This document shows, in pieces, positions 30,565 to 40,082 of a DNA stretch of 64,000 nt. A program made the position numbers and the translations under genes. Numbering within the stretch: position 1 is the first letter of the stretch; every line of letters begins with the position of its first letter. Source of the stretch: Cupriavidus plantarum. Lineage in GTDB: Bacteria; Pseudomonadota; Gammaproteobacteria; Burkholderiales; Burkholderiaceae. Location: NCBI RefSeq assembly GCF_905397285.1, contig NZ_CAJPUX010000003.1:434001-498000 (forward strand). The letters are read 5' to 3'. Below the pieces are notes generated by a model. The model ran no database searches and was not told the origin of the DNA. It saw only the letters and a list, made by a program, of their open reading frames with translations.

Positions 30565-31938
30565 ATGAAAGTCACGATTATCGGTAGCGGTTACGTCGGC
30601 CTCGTTACCGGCGCATGCCTTGCCGAGCTCGGCAACTCGGTGTTCTGCCTCGATGTGGACGAACGCAAGATCGCGCTGCTCAATGTGGGCGGCGTGCCGA
30701 TCTACGAGCCGGGTCTCAAGGAACTGATCGAACGCAACCGCGCGGCGGGACGCCTCACGTTCTCCACCGACGTGGCCGCGAGCGTCGAGCATGCCGACGT
30801 GCAGTTCATCGCCGTGGGCACGCCGCCCGACGAGGACGGCTCGGCGGACCTGCAATACGTGCTGGCCGCCGCCCGCAACATCGGCCGCCATATGACGGGC
30901 TTCAAGGTGGTGGTGGACAAGTCCACGGTGCCCGTGGGCACGGGCGATCGCGTCGCGGCGGTCATCCGCGAGGAACTGGCCGCGCGCGGGCTCGAAGACC
31001 TGCAGTTCTCGGTGGTGTCGAATCCCGAGTTCCTGAAGGAAGGCGCGGCGGTGGAGGACTTCATGCGTCCGGACCGCATCGTGCTCGGCTGCGACGCGAA
31101 TGCCGCGGGCCGCCACGCGCAGGCGATCATGCGCCAGCTGTACTCGCCGTTCAACCGCAACCACGAGCGGACGTTCTATATGGATGTGCGCTCGGCCGAG
31201 TTCACGAAGTACGCGGCCAACTCGATGCTGGCGACGCGTATCTCGTTCATGAACGAACTGGCCAACCTCGCCGACGAAGTCGGTGCGGACATCGAACTCG
31301 TGCGGCTTGGCATCGGCTCCGATCCGCGCATCGGGTACAGCTTCCTGTACGCGGGTGCCGGCTACGGCGGCTCGTGCTTCCCGAAAGACGTGCAGGCGCT
31401 GATGCGCACCGCGTCGTCGTACGGCAAGCCGATGCGCGTGCTGGAGGCGGTGGAAGCCGTCAACGACAGCCAGAAGCAGGTGCTCGGCACGAAGGTCGTG
31501 GCGCGTTTCGGCGAAGACCTGACGGGCCGCACGTTCGCGGTGTGGGGGCTCGCGTTCAAGCCCAATACCGACGACATGCGCGAGGCGCCCTCGCGCGTGC
31601 TGGCGCGCGAGCTCGTGTCGCGCGGGGCGTCGCTGCGCGTGCACGACCCCGTCTCGATGGAGGAGGCGCGGCGCGTGCTGGAGGCCGATCTGGCGGATAT
31701 CCCGGGCGGCATGGCGCGCGTACACTTCTGCCAGCAGCAGATGGATGCGCTCGACGGCGCCGATGCGCTCGTGATCGTGACCGAGTGGAAGGTGTTCCGC
31801 AGCCCGGACTTCGCGCAGATCCGCAGCCAGCTCAAGGAACCGGTCATCTTCGACGGCCGCAATCTCTATGAACCCGATGCCATGGTCCAGGCCGGCATCG
31901 AATACCACGCGATCGGGCGTCCGACCCTGGCGCGCTGA
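30565..31938 (+). CDS. ugd: UDP-glucose 6-dehydrogenase
   Basis: The predicted protein has 457 residues. The NAD-binding motif [10 protein letters not shown] opens the protein, the catalytic Cys271 is in GGSCFPKD, and the C-terminal UDP-binding domain contains [17 protein letters not shown]. It makes UDP-glucuronate, a precursor of surface polysaccharides and of Ara4N for lipid A. It lies between lapB and hldA in a run of envelope genes. Confidence 0.94.
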   Translation: MKVTIIGSGYVGLVTGACLAELGNSVFCLDVDERKIALLNVGGVPIYEPGLKELIERNRAAGRLTFSTDVAASVEHADVQFIAVGTPPDEDGSADLQYVLAAARNIGRHMTGFKVVVDKSTVPVGTGDRVAAVIREELAARGLEDLQFSVVSNPEFLKEGAAVEDFMRPDRIVLGCDANAAGRHAQAIMRQLYSPFNRNHERTFYMDVRSAEFTKYAANSMLATRISFMNELANLADEVGADIELVRLGIGSDPRIGYSFLYAGAGYGGSCFPKDVQALMRTASSYGKPMRVLEAVEAVNDSQKQVLGTKVVARFGEDLTGRTFAVWGLAFKPNTDDMREAPSRVLARELVSRGASLRVHDPVSMEEARRVLEADLADIPGGMARVHFCQQQMDALDGADALVIVTEWKVFRSPDFAQIRSQLKEPVIFDGRNLYEPDAMVQAGIEYHAIGRPTLAR

Positions 31939-31952
31939 TACGCGGACATCGC

Positions 31953-32891
31953 ATGAGCAGAATCCAAATCCCGCAGGAACAGATTCAGCAGGCACAGGTG
32001 CTGGTGGTCGGCGACATGATGCTGGACCGTTACTGGTTCGGCAGCGTGGACCGCATCTCGCCGGAGGCGCCCGTGCCCGTGGTGCAGATCAAGCGCAGCG
32101 AGGAGCGCCTTGGTGGCGCGGCGAACGTCGCGCGCAACGCGGCCGCGCTCGGCGCGAGAGTCGGTATGCTGGGCGTGATCGGCGACGACGAGCCGGGCCG
32201 CACGCTCGAGGCGCTGCTCGCCGAAAGCCACGTGCAGCCGTATCTGCACCGCGACCCGACGCTCAACACCACGATCAAGCTGCGCGTGGTGGCACATCAG
32301 CAGCAGCTGTTGCGCGTCGATTTCGAGAACGCGCCGGCGACGGAAGTGCTCGCTTCGGTACAGGACCGCTATCAAGGCCTGGTCAACGACTATCAGGTGC
32401 TGGTGCTGTCCGACTACGGCAAGGGCGGCCTCACGCACGTAGGCCGTATGGTCGAGGCGGGACGCGCCGCTGGCCGGGCCGTGCTCATCGATCCCAAGGG
32501 CGACGATTACTCGCGCTATCGCGGCGCCACGCTGATCACCCCGAACCGCGCCGAGATGCGCGCCGTGGTGGGCGCATGGAAGACGGAAGCGGACCTGACC
32601 ATCCGCGCCCAGAACCTGCGGCGCGCGCTGCAGCTGGAAGCACTGCTGCTCACGCGTTCGGAAGAGGGCATGACGCTGTACACGGAGGCCGAAGTGCTGC
32701 ACGTGTCGGCGCAGGCGCGCGAAGTCTATGATGTATCCGGTGCGGGCGATACCGTGATTGCCACGCTGGCCACGATGCTCGGCGCGGGCGTGCCGCTCAA
32801 GGAAGCCGTGCAGCATGCCAACCGCGCGGGCGGTATCGTCGTCGGCAAGCTCGGCACTGCCGTTGTCACCTACCCCGAGCTGTTCGGTTGA
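31953..32891 (+). CDS. hldA: ADP-heptose synthesis kinase HldA (heptose-7-phosphate kinase)
   Basis: The predicted protein has 312 residues. It is a PfkB-family kinase: [15 protein letters not shown] near the start and [14 protein letters not shown] near the C-terminus with the catalytic Asp. It is equivalent to the kinase half of E. coli HldE only; the nucleotidyltransferase half (HldC) must be encoded elsewhere. It phosphorylates heptose-7-phosphate for the LPS inner core. It starts 14 bases after ugd and is followed by hldD. Confidence 0.92.
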   Translation: MSRIQIPQEQIQQAQVLVVGDMMLDRYWFGSVDRISPEAPVPVVQIKRSEERLGGAANVARNAAALGARVGMLGVIGDDEPGRTLEALLAESHVQPYLHRDPTLNTTIKLRVVAHQQQLLRVDFENAPATEVLASVQDRYQGLVNDYQVLVLSDYGKGGLTHVGRMVEAGRAAGRAVLIDPKGDDYSRYRGATLITPNRAEMRAVVGAWKTEADLTIRAQNLRRALQLEALLLTRSEEGMTLYTEAEVLHVSAQAREVYDVSGAGDTVIATLATMLGAGVPLKEAVQHANRAGGIVVGKLGTAVVTYPELFG

Positions 32892-32922
32892 ACAGGCGGT
32901 TCGGTTCACTCAAGCATTCACC

Positions 32923-33930
32923 ATGACCATCATCGTCACCGGCGCCGCCGGACTGATCGGCAGCAATATCGTCAAGGGTCTGAACGACCGTGGCGAGCAC
33001 GACATCATCGCCGTCGATAACCTCACGCGCGCCGAGAAATTCAACAATCTCGTGGACTGCGAGATTGCGGACTACGTGGACAAGCAGGATTTCCTCGCGC
33101 GCTTCGCCCGCGGCGATTTCGGCAAGGTCCGCGCGGTGTTCCACGAGGGCGCGTGCTCCGACACCATGGAGACCGACGGCCGCTACATGATGGAGAACAA
33201 CTACCGCTATACGTTGGCGCTGATGGAGAGCTGCCTCGAACAGGCCACGCAGTTCCTGTACGCATCGTCGGCGGCCACGTACGGCGCCTCGACGACGTTC
33301 CGCGAGGACCGCGAATTCGAACGTCCGCTCAATGTGTACGGCTACTCCAAGTTCCTGTTCGACCAGGTCGTGCGTCGCCGGCTTGCCTCGGCGCGCGCGT
33401 CGGGTATGTCGCAGGTGGTGGGCTTCCGCTACTTCAACGTGTACGGCCCGCGCGAGGCCCACAAGGGCCGCATGGCGTCCGTGGCGTTCCACAACTTCAA
33501 CCAGTTCCGCTCGGAAGGCATCGTCAAGCTGTTCGGCGAGTACGGCGGCTATGGCCCCGGCATGCACAGCCGGGACTTCGTGTCGGTCGAGGATGTGGTG
33601 AAGGTGAACCTGTTCTTCCTCGATCATCCGGGCAAGTCGGGCATCTTCAACCTGGGCACCGGCCGCGCGCAGCCGTTCAACGATATCGCGCAGACCGTGG
33701 TGAACACGCTGCGCGAGGCCGACGACAAGCCGCCCCTCTCGCTCGAAGACATGGTGCAGGAAGGCCTCGTCGAGTACATCAAGTTCCCGGATGCGCTGCG
33801 CGGCAAGTATCAGTCGTTCACGCAGTCCGACGTGTCGCGCCTGCGCGAGGCGGGGTATGACGCGCCGTTCCTCACCGTGCAGGAAGGCGTTGCACGTTAC
33901 TGCAAGTGGCTACTGGAACGCGCCGCCTGA
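32923..33930 (+). CDS. hldD: ADP-L-glycero-D-manno-heptose-6-epimerase
   Basis: The predicted protein has 335 residues. It is an extended SDR with GAAGLIGSN at the N-terminus, ASSAATYG and the catalytic YGYSK pair. FEGACSD-like [10 protein letters not shown] and [10 protein letters not shown] are HldD-specific. It converts the D,D form of ADP-heptose to the L,D form used in LPS. It follows hldA by 31 bases. Confidence 0.95.
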   Translation: MTIIVTGAAGLIGSNIVKGLNDRGEHDIIAVDNLTRAEKFNNLVDCEIADYVDKQDFLARFARGDFGKVRAVFHEGACSDTMETDGRYMMENNYRYTLALMESCLEQATQFLYASSAATYGASTTFREDREFERPLNVYGYSKFLFDQVVRRRLASARASGMSQVVGFRYFNVYGPREAHKGRMASVAFHNFNQFRSEGIVKLFGEYGGYGPGMHSRDFVSVEDVVKVNLFFLDHPGKSGIFNLGTGRAQPFNDIAQTVVNTLREADDKPPLSLEDMVQEGLVEYIKFPDALRGKYQSFTQSDVSRLREAGYDAPFLTVQEGVARYCKWLLERAA

Positions 33931-33940
33931 TAGTTCCGCC

Positions 33941-33961
33941 GGCAACCGTCAGAAGGTTGCC
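33941..33961. terminator. Hairpin between convergent hldD and XRE-cupin gene
   Basis: GGCAACC and GGTTGCC form a 7-bp stem with a 7-base loop that includes the regulator's stop codon. There is no T-run; possibly a weak terminator. Confidence 0.35.
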
Positions 33962-34686
33962 GGGGAATTGACCCAGAGCACGCGCGCGATGCCCGTGCCC
34001 ACGTTGCGATAGCCATGCGCGACGTGGCTCGGGAAGTGGAACGCGTCGCCTGCCTCGATCAAATACGTCTCGTCGCCGAGCATCAGCTCGAGCGTGCCCT
34101 CCAGCACGTAGCCGACTTCTTCTCCCGCATGCACGATCTGCCCGTCGCTCGCCTCGCCGGGCGACACGATATGGATGTTCGCCTGGAGCAGGCCACCGCG
34201 CTGCGGCAGCACGAGCCGCTCCAGCGCGATGCCGCCCGCGCGGATCACGTGGCGCTCGCCCGCGCGGCGGATGGGGCTGTCGAGCGGGGCTTCTTCGCTC
34301 GTCAGGGCGGCGATGTTGGTATCGAGCGCCACGGCCAGCCTGTGCAGCATCGCCAGAGATGGCGTGGCCAGTCCGCGCTCGAGCTTCGACAACAGGCTCT
34401 CGGAGCAGTCGGCCTTGCGGGCGACTTGCAGCAGCGTGAGGCCCCCGACGAGTCGGGCGTGTTTGAGGCGCAAGCCGAGGGTCGCGGTGGGGCTGGGAGC
34501 CGAGGCGGCGGCCGGTGCCGATGGCTTGCGCCGGACCGCGCCCGTGGGCGCTTCCTTTGATGTCACCTTCTTCGATGCCACCTTTTTTGATGCCAACTTC
34601 TTCGCTGCCGGCGCGGCGGCGCTTGTAGTGGCGGACTTGGTGGCGGACTTAGTGGCGGACTGAGTGGCAGACTTAGCGGTCGGCAT
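33949..34686 (-). CDS. XRE-family regulator with C-terminal cupin domain
   Basis: The predicted protein has 245 residues. Residues 1-60 are a low-complexity Ala/Lys/Ser/Thr tail. An XRE helix-turn-helix follows at about 70-125 (RLKHARLVGGLTLLQVARKADCSESLLSKLERG), then a cupin domain at about 165-240 with EEVGYVLEGTLELMLGDETYLIEAGDAFHFPSHVAHGYRN. Regulators of this kind sense a small ligand. The ATG at 34686 overlaps the end of the hydrolase gene by 14 bases, so it is the last gene of the amide operon and its likely regulator. Confidence 0.9.
   Translation of the reverse strand: MPTAKSATQSATKSATKSATTSAAAPAAKKLASKKVASKKVTSKEAPTGAVRRKPSAPAAASAPSPTATLGLRLKHARLVGGLTLLQVARKADCSESLLSKLERGLATPSLAMLHRLAVALDTNIAALTSEEAPLDSPIRRAGERHVIRAGGIALERLVLPQRGGLLQANIHIVSPGEASDGQIVHAGEEVGYVLEGTLELMLGDETYLIEAGDAFHFPSHVAHGYRNVGTGIARVLWVNSPATF
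34559..34603. repeat. 15-bp tandem repeat in the regulator gene, three copies
   Basis: Three 15-bp units on the minus strand encode the pentapeptides KKLAS, KKVAS and KKVTS in the N-terminal tail of the XRE-cupin protein. Confidence 0.8.
34628..34675. repeat. 12-bp tandem repeat in the regulator gene, four copies
   Basis: Four near-identical 12-bp units (GTGGCGGACTTA type on the plus strand) encode SATK/SATQ/SATT units in the regulator's tail. The stop codon of the hydrolase gene (34673-34675) lies inside the last unit. Confidence 0.85.
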
Positions 34687-35974
34687 AGGCAAGCGCAGTG
34701 ACGGTGTACGCAAGGGCCCGCGCGCCAAGCAACAGCGATGGCGCGTCGGTGAACTCTGCCGCATTGTGGCTGATGCCGCCTCGGCTCGGCACGAAGATCA
34801 TCGCGGTAGGGCAGTGGGCGGCGAGGTACATCGCGTCGTGGAACGCGCCCGACGTTAGCCGAATGGGCGTGCCTAGCCCGCGCTGTTGCAGCGCGCGCGT
34901 GCAGGCCGCCTCCACCAGCGCCTGCATCGACGACGGAAAATGTGTCGGCGCCTGCCGGAACAATCCCTCCACCGTGATGTCCTGTCGCGGCGCGCGAACC
35001 TCGGCGATCGCCGCATGCAGTGCCTGTTCGAATCGATCGAGCACGGCCTCGTCCACACAACGCGCGTCGATCGTGAACGTGACGCTGCCCGGAATGGTAT
35101 TGACCGAATTCGGCGCAACCAGCCAGCGCCCGAGCGTGAGCCGGAGCTGCGTCGCAGCCTCCGCGGCCACATAGGCATAGAGCCGATGCGCCAGCGACAC
35201 TGCACGCGCCATCGCATCGGCGCGCTCGTCCATCGGCGTCGTGCCCGCATGCGCCATCTGTCCCATGCAGGTCACGCGGAACCAGCGCACGCTCTGGATG
35301 CCGGTGACCACGCCGAGTGGCACGTTCGCGCGTTCGAGCACGGGACCCTGTTCGATATGGAGCTCCACGCACGACGCCATCGGACGCGCCATCGGCAGCC
35401 GGGGCACATCGGGCACGTCGCCGAGCGCGGCGTCGAGCGCGTCGCCGAAGCGCACGCCATCGCCATCGGTCGAAGCGCGGAAGGCCTCGAGCCGCGAGGG
35501 TTCGACGAACGCGCTCGACCCCATGCAGCCCGGACCGAAGCGGCTGCCTTCCTCATTGGTCCACGCCACGACCTCGATCGGCCGTTGCGTGCGAATGCCC
35601 GCATCGTTGAGCGCGGCGATGACTTCGAGGCCGGCGATCACGCCATAGGCACCGTCGAGCTTGCCACCGACAGGCTGCGTATCGGCATGGCTGCCCGTGA
35701 GCACGGGCGGCAGCGTATCGTCGAGTCCCGGCCGGCGGAAGAACAGGTTGGCGCACGCGTCGATGCCGACTTCGCAGCCGAGCGCGCGGGCACGGTCGAT
35801 CAGGTGACGGCGCGCGGCGAGATCGATCGGCGTCAGCGTCTGGCGCGAGACACCGCCATCGTCGCGCGCGCCGAATGCGGCGAGGTCGGCGATGGCCTGC
35901 TGGAGCCGGGCATCATCGACATGGTCCTGCGCGCGCGCGGCGACCGTGTCGTCCGTATCGTCCGTGTCGTCCAT
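34673..35974 (-). CDS. Zn-dependent hydrolase, N-carbamoyl-L-amino-acid hydrolase / allantoate amidohydrolase family
   Basis: The predicted protein has 433 residues of the M20 peptidase-like family. Metal-site motifs are GSHADTQPVGGKLDGAYG (His, Asp) and WTNEEGSRF (Glu-Glu); GQMAHAGTTPMDERADA belongs to the dimer domain. The family cleaves carbamoyl or ureido groups from N-carbamoyl amino acids, ureidopropionate or allantoate; the substrate is not decided by sequence. The start at 35974 (MDDTDDTDDT) gives a short Asp/Thr repeat; the longer open frame upstream lacks similarity. It lies between the amidase and the regulator. Confidence 0.88.
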   Translation of the reverse strand: MDDTDDTDDTVAARAQDHVDDARLQQAIADLAAFGARDDGGVSRQTLTPIDLAARRHLIDRARALGCEVGIDACANLFFRRPGLDDTLPPVLTGSHADTQPVGGKLDGAYGVIAGLEVIAALNDAGIRTQRPIEVVAWTNEEGSRFGPGCMGSSAFVEPSRLEAFRASTDGDGVRFGDALDAALGDVPDVPRLPMARPMASCVELHIEQGPVLERANVPLGVVTGIQSVRWFRVTCMGQMAHAGTTPMDERADAMARAVSLAHRLYAYVAAEAATQLRLTLGRWLVAPNSVNTIPGSVTFTIDARCVDEAVLDRFEQALHAAIAEVRAPRQDITVEGLFRQAPTHFPSSMQALVEAACTRALQQRGLGTPIRLTSGAFHDAMYLAAHCPTAMIFVPSRGGISHNAAEFTDAPSLLLGARALAYTVTALAYADR

Positions 35975-36077
35975 ATTGTCGGCGTGGGCGTCGTGGGAAG
36001 GGGCGGGGAAAGTCAAACCGGAGACTCCATGGATGTCGCGTGGATGTCGGCAATGCGCGCTGGCGTCGCCGATGTCA

Positions 36078-37376
36078 TCAAATTGCGTGGGCGAGGGCGC
36101 GTTCGAGCGCATGCGCTGCCGACAACGCGGCCGCATCGCCATACGTGGGGCCAATCACCGTCACGCCGACCGGCATGCCCGCGGCGCCGAGACCCGTCGG
36201 CACATGCACGCATGGCACGCCGAGCAGCGTCCACATGCGATTGAACAGCGGGTCGCCGGTGGCGTCGAGGCCGGCCGGCGCTTCGCCGGGCGCGCTCGGG
36301 GCGAGGAGCACATCGACATGGGCGAACGTCTCTGACAGCGCGTGGCGCACCCGTGCGGCGTGGGCGCGCGCGGCCGCGTGACGGGTGCCGTCGAGCGCGT
36401 TGCCGCTGGCCAGCAGCGAGGCGAATCCCGCGCTGAAACCCTCCGCGCGCGCGTGCGCCTCCGGGGCAAACGCGGCGGCGGCCTCGATGGCCATGATGTC
36501 GATCTGCGCCTGCGTAAGGTCGGCGGTGAAGGCGGGGATCGTCACGTCAGTGATGGTTGCGCCAGACCGTTCGAGCGCGCGCGCCGCGGCGTCGAATGCG
36601 CCGCCGCCGCTGGCATCGACGCGATCCCAGTGCGGCGTGCGGAACAGGCCCACGCGCAGCGCGCGCGACGCTTCCGGCAGGCTCGGCGTCAGCGGCAGCC
36701 GCGCAAGCGTGCCGATGAAGAACGCGGCGTCGTCCACGCCGCGCGCGAGCACGCCTACCGTATCGAGGCTCGGCGCAAGCGGCTTGATGCCCGCGAGCGG
36801 CAGCGTGCCATGCGTGGGCTTGTAGCCGACCACGCCGCAGAACGCGGCGGGCCGGATGATGGAGCCGGCGGTCTGCGTGCCGAACGCCAGCGGCACCATG
36901 CCCGCCGCGACGGCCGCGGCGGAGCCGCTGGACGAGCCGCCAGGCGTGCGTGGGGCATCGGCGGGCGCGCGGGGATTGCGCGTGGGGCCGGGCTGATAGG
37001 TGGCGAACTCGGTGGTCACGGTCTTGCCGAGTACCACCGCGCCCGCCGCCCGCGTTGCGGCGACCACCGCGGCATCGTATGCCGGACGATGGCCCGCATA
37101 GATGGGCGAGCCGTATGCCGTCGGCAGATCGGCCGTATCCATCAGGTCCTTCACCCCGATGGGCAGGCCGTGCAGCGCCCCCGTCACGGGGCCGGCATCC
37201 AGTTGCCGCGCGGCCGCGAGCGCGCCGTCCGCGTTGACGGCCGTCCATGCGCGAACCGTCGGCTCGAGCGCCTCGATGCGGTCGAGGCAGGCGCGCACGA
37301 CATCCTCCGCGCGCGCCTCTCGCCGCGCGAGGCGGATGGCAAGCATGCGGGCGGGCAGGGTCAGCAGGTCATCCAT
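36078..37376 (-). CDS. Amidase signature family amidase
   Basis: The predicted protein has 432 residues. The Ser-cisSer-Lys triad is visible: Lys76 in GVKDLMDT, Ser148 in GGSSSGSAAAVAAG, and the nucleophile Ser172 in TAGSIIRPAAFCG. It hydrolyses an amide to acid and ammonia in the cytoplasm; substrate unknown. Start ATG at 37376 gives MDDLLTLPA. It lies between the liv-type importer genes and the carbamoylase-like gene on the same strand, suggesting it acts on the imported compound. Confidence 0.9.
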   Translation of the reverse strand: MDDLLTLPARMLAIRLARREARAEDVVRACLDRIEALEPTVRAWTAVNADGALAAARQLDAGPVTGALHGLPIGVKDLMDTADLPTAYGSPIYAGHRPAYDAAVVAATRAAGAVVLGKTVTTEFATYQPGPTRNPRAPADAPRTPGGSSSGSAAAVAAGMVPLAFGTQTAGSIIRPAAFCGVVGYKPTHGTLPLAGIKPLAPSLDTVGVLARGVDDAAFFIGTLARLPLTPSLPEASRALRVGLFRTPHWDRVDASGGGAFDAAARALERSGATITDVTIPAFTADLTQAQIDIMAIEAAAAFAPEAHARAEGFSAGFASLLASGNALDGTRHAAARAHAARVRHALSETFAHVDVLLAPSAPGEAPAGLDATGDPLFNRMWTLLGVPCVHVPTGLGAAGMPVGVTVIGPTYGDAAALSAAHALERALAHAI

Positions 37377-37413
37377 GGCGTTTCCTTCGCTGCGGTGCGT
37401 CACAAGAACAAGC

Positions 37414-38121
37414 TCAACCAAAATAAGCGGCGCGCACTTCGTCGTTGCGGGCCAGCGCCTCGCACGTGTCGTGCGCGACCACGCGACCCTGCGACAGCAC
37501 ATAACCGTAGTGCGAGATCGCGAGCGTCTGCCGCGCGTTCTGCTCGACGAGCAGCACCGTGATGCCGAGCTTGTTGATGCGCTCGATTACCTTGAAGTTT
37601 TCTTTCACGTACAGCGGCGAGAGCCCGAGCGACGGCTCGTCGATCACGAGCAGGCGAGGCTGCGCCATCAGCCCGCGGCCGATCGACACCATCGCCTGCT
37701 CGCCGCCGGACATGGTACCCGCGAGCTGCTTCGCGCGCTCGCGCAGGCGCGGAAAGATCTCGTACACCTGTTCCAGGCGTTCGCGCACGCGTGGGGCGTC
37801 TTTCTCGAGGAACGCGCCGAGCGCGAGGTTCTCGGCCACCGTCATGCGCGGGAATACCTTGCGGCCCTCCGGAATGCAGGAGATGCCGCGCGCGATGATG
37901 TCGTGCGTGCGGCGGCCGGCGAGGTCCTGGCCATCCCATATCACCTGTCCCGCGCGCGGCGGCGTCAGGCCGAGAATCGCGCGGATCAGCGTGCTCTTGC
38001 CGGCGCCATTCGCGCCCAGGATGCAGGTGATCTTGCCCTCGGGCACGTCGATCGACACGTCGTGCAGCACGTTGACCTTATCGTATCCCGTGGTCAGTCC
38101 ACGGACGTTGAGCGTGCTCAT
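37414..38121 (-). CDS. livF: Liv-type ABC importer ATPase (LivF)
   Basis: The predicted protein has 235 residues. Walker A GANGAGKST, signature MSGGEQ and Walker B LLVIDEPSLGL are present. It is the LivF-type member of a HAAT-family importer. The start overlaps the stop of the livG gene by four bases (ATGA). The symbol denotes family; branched-chain amino acids are not necessarily the substrate given the amidase and hydrolase that follow. Confidence 0.9.
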   Translation of the reverse strand: MSTLNVRGLTTGYDKVNVLHDVSIDVPEGKITCILGANGAGKSTLIRAILGLTPPRAGQVIWDGQDLAGRRTHDIIARGISCIPEGRKVFPRMTVAENLALGAFLEKDAPRVRERLEQVYEIFPRLRERAKQLAGTMSGGEQAMVSIGRGLMAQPRLLVIDEPSLGLSPLYVKENFKVIERINKLGITVLLVEQNARQTLAISHYGYVLSQGRVVAHDTCEALARNDEVRAAYFG

Positions 38122-38912
38122 GCGGCATCCTCCCCGAGGTAGGCGGTCTGCACCGCCGGGTCGGCGGTAATCTCCGCGTACGTGCCCTCGGCAATCTTGC
38201 GGCCATAGTTGAGCACCACGCAGCGGTCGGTGATGCGTTCGATCACGTTCATCTCGTGCTCGATCAGCACGACGGTGAGGTTGCCGAGCTTCGCGCGCAC
38301 GTCGAGGATGTCGCCCATGAGCGCATGGGTCTCGTCGTGGGTCATGCCAGCCGACGGCTCGTCCAGCAGCAACAGCCGCGGCTGGCTGATGAGCGCGCGG
38401 CACACTTCGATGCGGCGGCGATCGATCATGCTGAACGTTTCCACCGGCTCGAACAATCGCGCTGCCAGCGGCGGGCTGAAGATGCGCAGCAGCTCCAGCA
38501 CCTTCTCCACGTACATGTCGTACTGCGCGCGAAACGCCTTGCGGCGCAGCAGATTGAACACGAGCCCGTGATCCATGCGCTGATAATCGCCGATGACGAT
38601 ATTGTCGAACACGGTCAGCGGCAGCGACAGGCGCGAACGCTGGAACGTGCGCGCGACGCCAGCGCGATAGACCTCCTGCGGGGTCTTCCCGATGATGTTG
38701 CCGCCGTCGTACGTGATGGTGCCGCTGGTGGCCTTGTAGAGGCCCGTCAGCACGTTGAAGAAGGTGGTCTTGCCCGATCCGTTCGGGCCGAGCAGGCCGA
38801 GCACCTCGCCGGTGTGGATGGTCATGTTCAGACCATCGAGCGCGGTCAGGCCACCGAAGCGCATCGTGAGGCCGCTGACTTCCGCCAGCACTGGGGACGA
38901 AGCTGGAGTCAT
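38118..38912 (-). CDS. livG: Liv-type ABC importer ATPase (LivG)
   Basis: The predicted protein has 264 residues. Walker A is GPNGSGKTT, and Walker B LLLLDEPSAGM has the extra Met typical of LivG. The signature position reads FSMIDRRRIEVCRAL, which departs from the usual LSxGQ/LSYGQ; this is unusual and could affect ATPase function or reflect heterodimeric asymmetry with LivF. It overlaps both neighbours by four bases. Confidence 0.88.
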   Translation of the reverse strand: MTPASSPVLAEVSGLTMRFGGLTALDGLNMTIHTGEVLGLLGPNGSGKTTFFNVLTGLYKATSGTITYDGGNIIGKTPQEVYRAGVARTFQRSRLSLPLTVFDNIVIGDYQRMDHGLVFNLLRRKAFRAQYDMYVEKVLELLRIFSPPLAARLFEPVETFSMIDRRRIEVCRALISQPRLLLLDEPSAGMTHDETHALMGDILDVRAKLGNLTVVLIEHEMNVIERITDRCVVLNYGRKIAEGTYAEITADPAVQTAYLGEDAA

Positions 38913-40078
38913 TTTGCGTCTCCCTGCGGCGCGCGCGCACCGAAAAACAGCCGGGTGCGCCGCGGCAGCAGCCCATCGGGCCGGAACAACAGGATGACGA
39001 TCACCAGCGCCGCATAGAACAGGAAGCGGTACTCCTGGATGAACTGCAGCTTTTCGGGGAGCACGAGCACGATGATCGCGGCCGGTATCAGGCCCACCGC
39101 ATTGCCGAGCCCGCCGAGAATCACGATCGACAGCATCAGCAGCGAGTCCGCGAACGTGAAGTTGTTCGGCGCCACGAAGCCCGTGACCATGCCGTACACG
39201 CTGCCCGCCACACCTGCGAAGAAGTTGCCGAGCATGAATGCGACGACCTTCCAGCGCGCGATATGCAGGCCGAACGTCGCGGCGGCCGTTTCGTCGGTGC
39301 GCACCACATCCATGGCCAGGCCAACCCACGATCGTTCGAGCGACTTCACGAGCGCAAACACGCCCGCGCAGATGCCGAGACTCAGCAGTGCATAGCTGAC
39401 GTAGAACGAGGCCTCCATGCCGAATAGCGTGAAGCCGTCATTCCACGCATGGCCGAAGGTCGTCATGCCGGGCACCTGCATGCCCTGCGGGCCGCCCAGC
39501 ACGTCGTTGACCTCGATAAAGGTGCGGAACAGGATGCCGAACGCGATGGTGACGAGCGCCGCGTAGTGGCCACGCGTGCGCAGCACGGGCGTGATCAGCA
39601 GCGAGCCGACGAGCGCGGCGAACAGGCCGGAGATCACGATGATGAGCAGTTGCGGCAGACCGGTGTGCGTGGCGAGCACCGCCGTGGCATAACTGCCGAT
39701 ACCGAAGAACGCGGCACCCGCGAAGTTCGCCACGCCCGAGAAGCCGAACTGCAGCGTGAGCCCGAGGCACGCCGTCGTGAAAAGCAGCACCGTGCAAAGC
39801 ATGAGCAGCGCGAAGTGCGTATCGAAGAACGCGGCGATGAGCGCGAGCGCGCCGCCGATCGCCCACAGCGCGGCGAGTCCGGGGCGCTGCGCGCCGGCCT
39901 GCTCGATCGCGGCGATCGCGCCGAAGCGGCGTCCGGCCAGGGTTGCCGCGGCGGCTACCGCGAGCAGCACGCCCACGGCGACCTGCGACTCGGCATGCAG
40001 GAACGACCACAGGTAGGCCGTGAGCACGACGCACGCGAGCGCCAGCACGGCCTGGGGGGAGAGAGAGGATGCCCGCAT
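38909..40078 (-). CDS. livM: Liv-type ABC importer permease (LivM)
   Basis: The predicted protein has 389 residues with about ten membrane segments. GFSGVANFAGAAFFGIGSYATAVLA and the coupling segment LERSWVGLAMDVVRTDETAAATFG are family hallmarks. The ATG at 40078 begins MRASSLSPQ before the first membrane helix. It overlaps livG by four bases and follows livH by 4 bases. Confidence 0.9.
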   Translation of the reverse strand: MRASSLSPQAVLALACVVLTAYLWSFLHAESQVAVGVLLAVAAAATLAGRRFGAIAAIEQAGAQRPGLAALWAIGGALALIAAFFDTHFALLMLCTVLLFTTACLGLTLQFGFSGVANFAGAAFFGIGSYATAVLATHTGLPQLLIIVISGLFAALVGSLLITPVLRTRGHYAALVTIAFGILFRTFIEVNDVLGGPQGMQVPGMTTFGHAWNDGFTLFGMEASFYVSYALLSLGICAGVFALVKSLERSWVGLAMDVVRTDETAAATFGLHIARWKVVAFMLGNFFAGVAGSVYGMVTGFVAPNNFTFADSLLMLSIVILGGLGNAVGLIPAAIIVLVLPEKLQFIQEYRFLFYAALVIVILLFRPDGLLPRRTRLFFGARAPQGDAK

Positions 40079-40082
40079 GATG

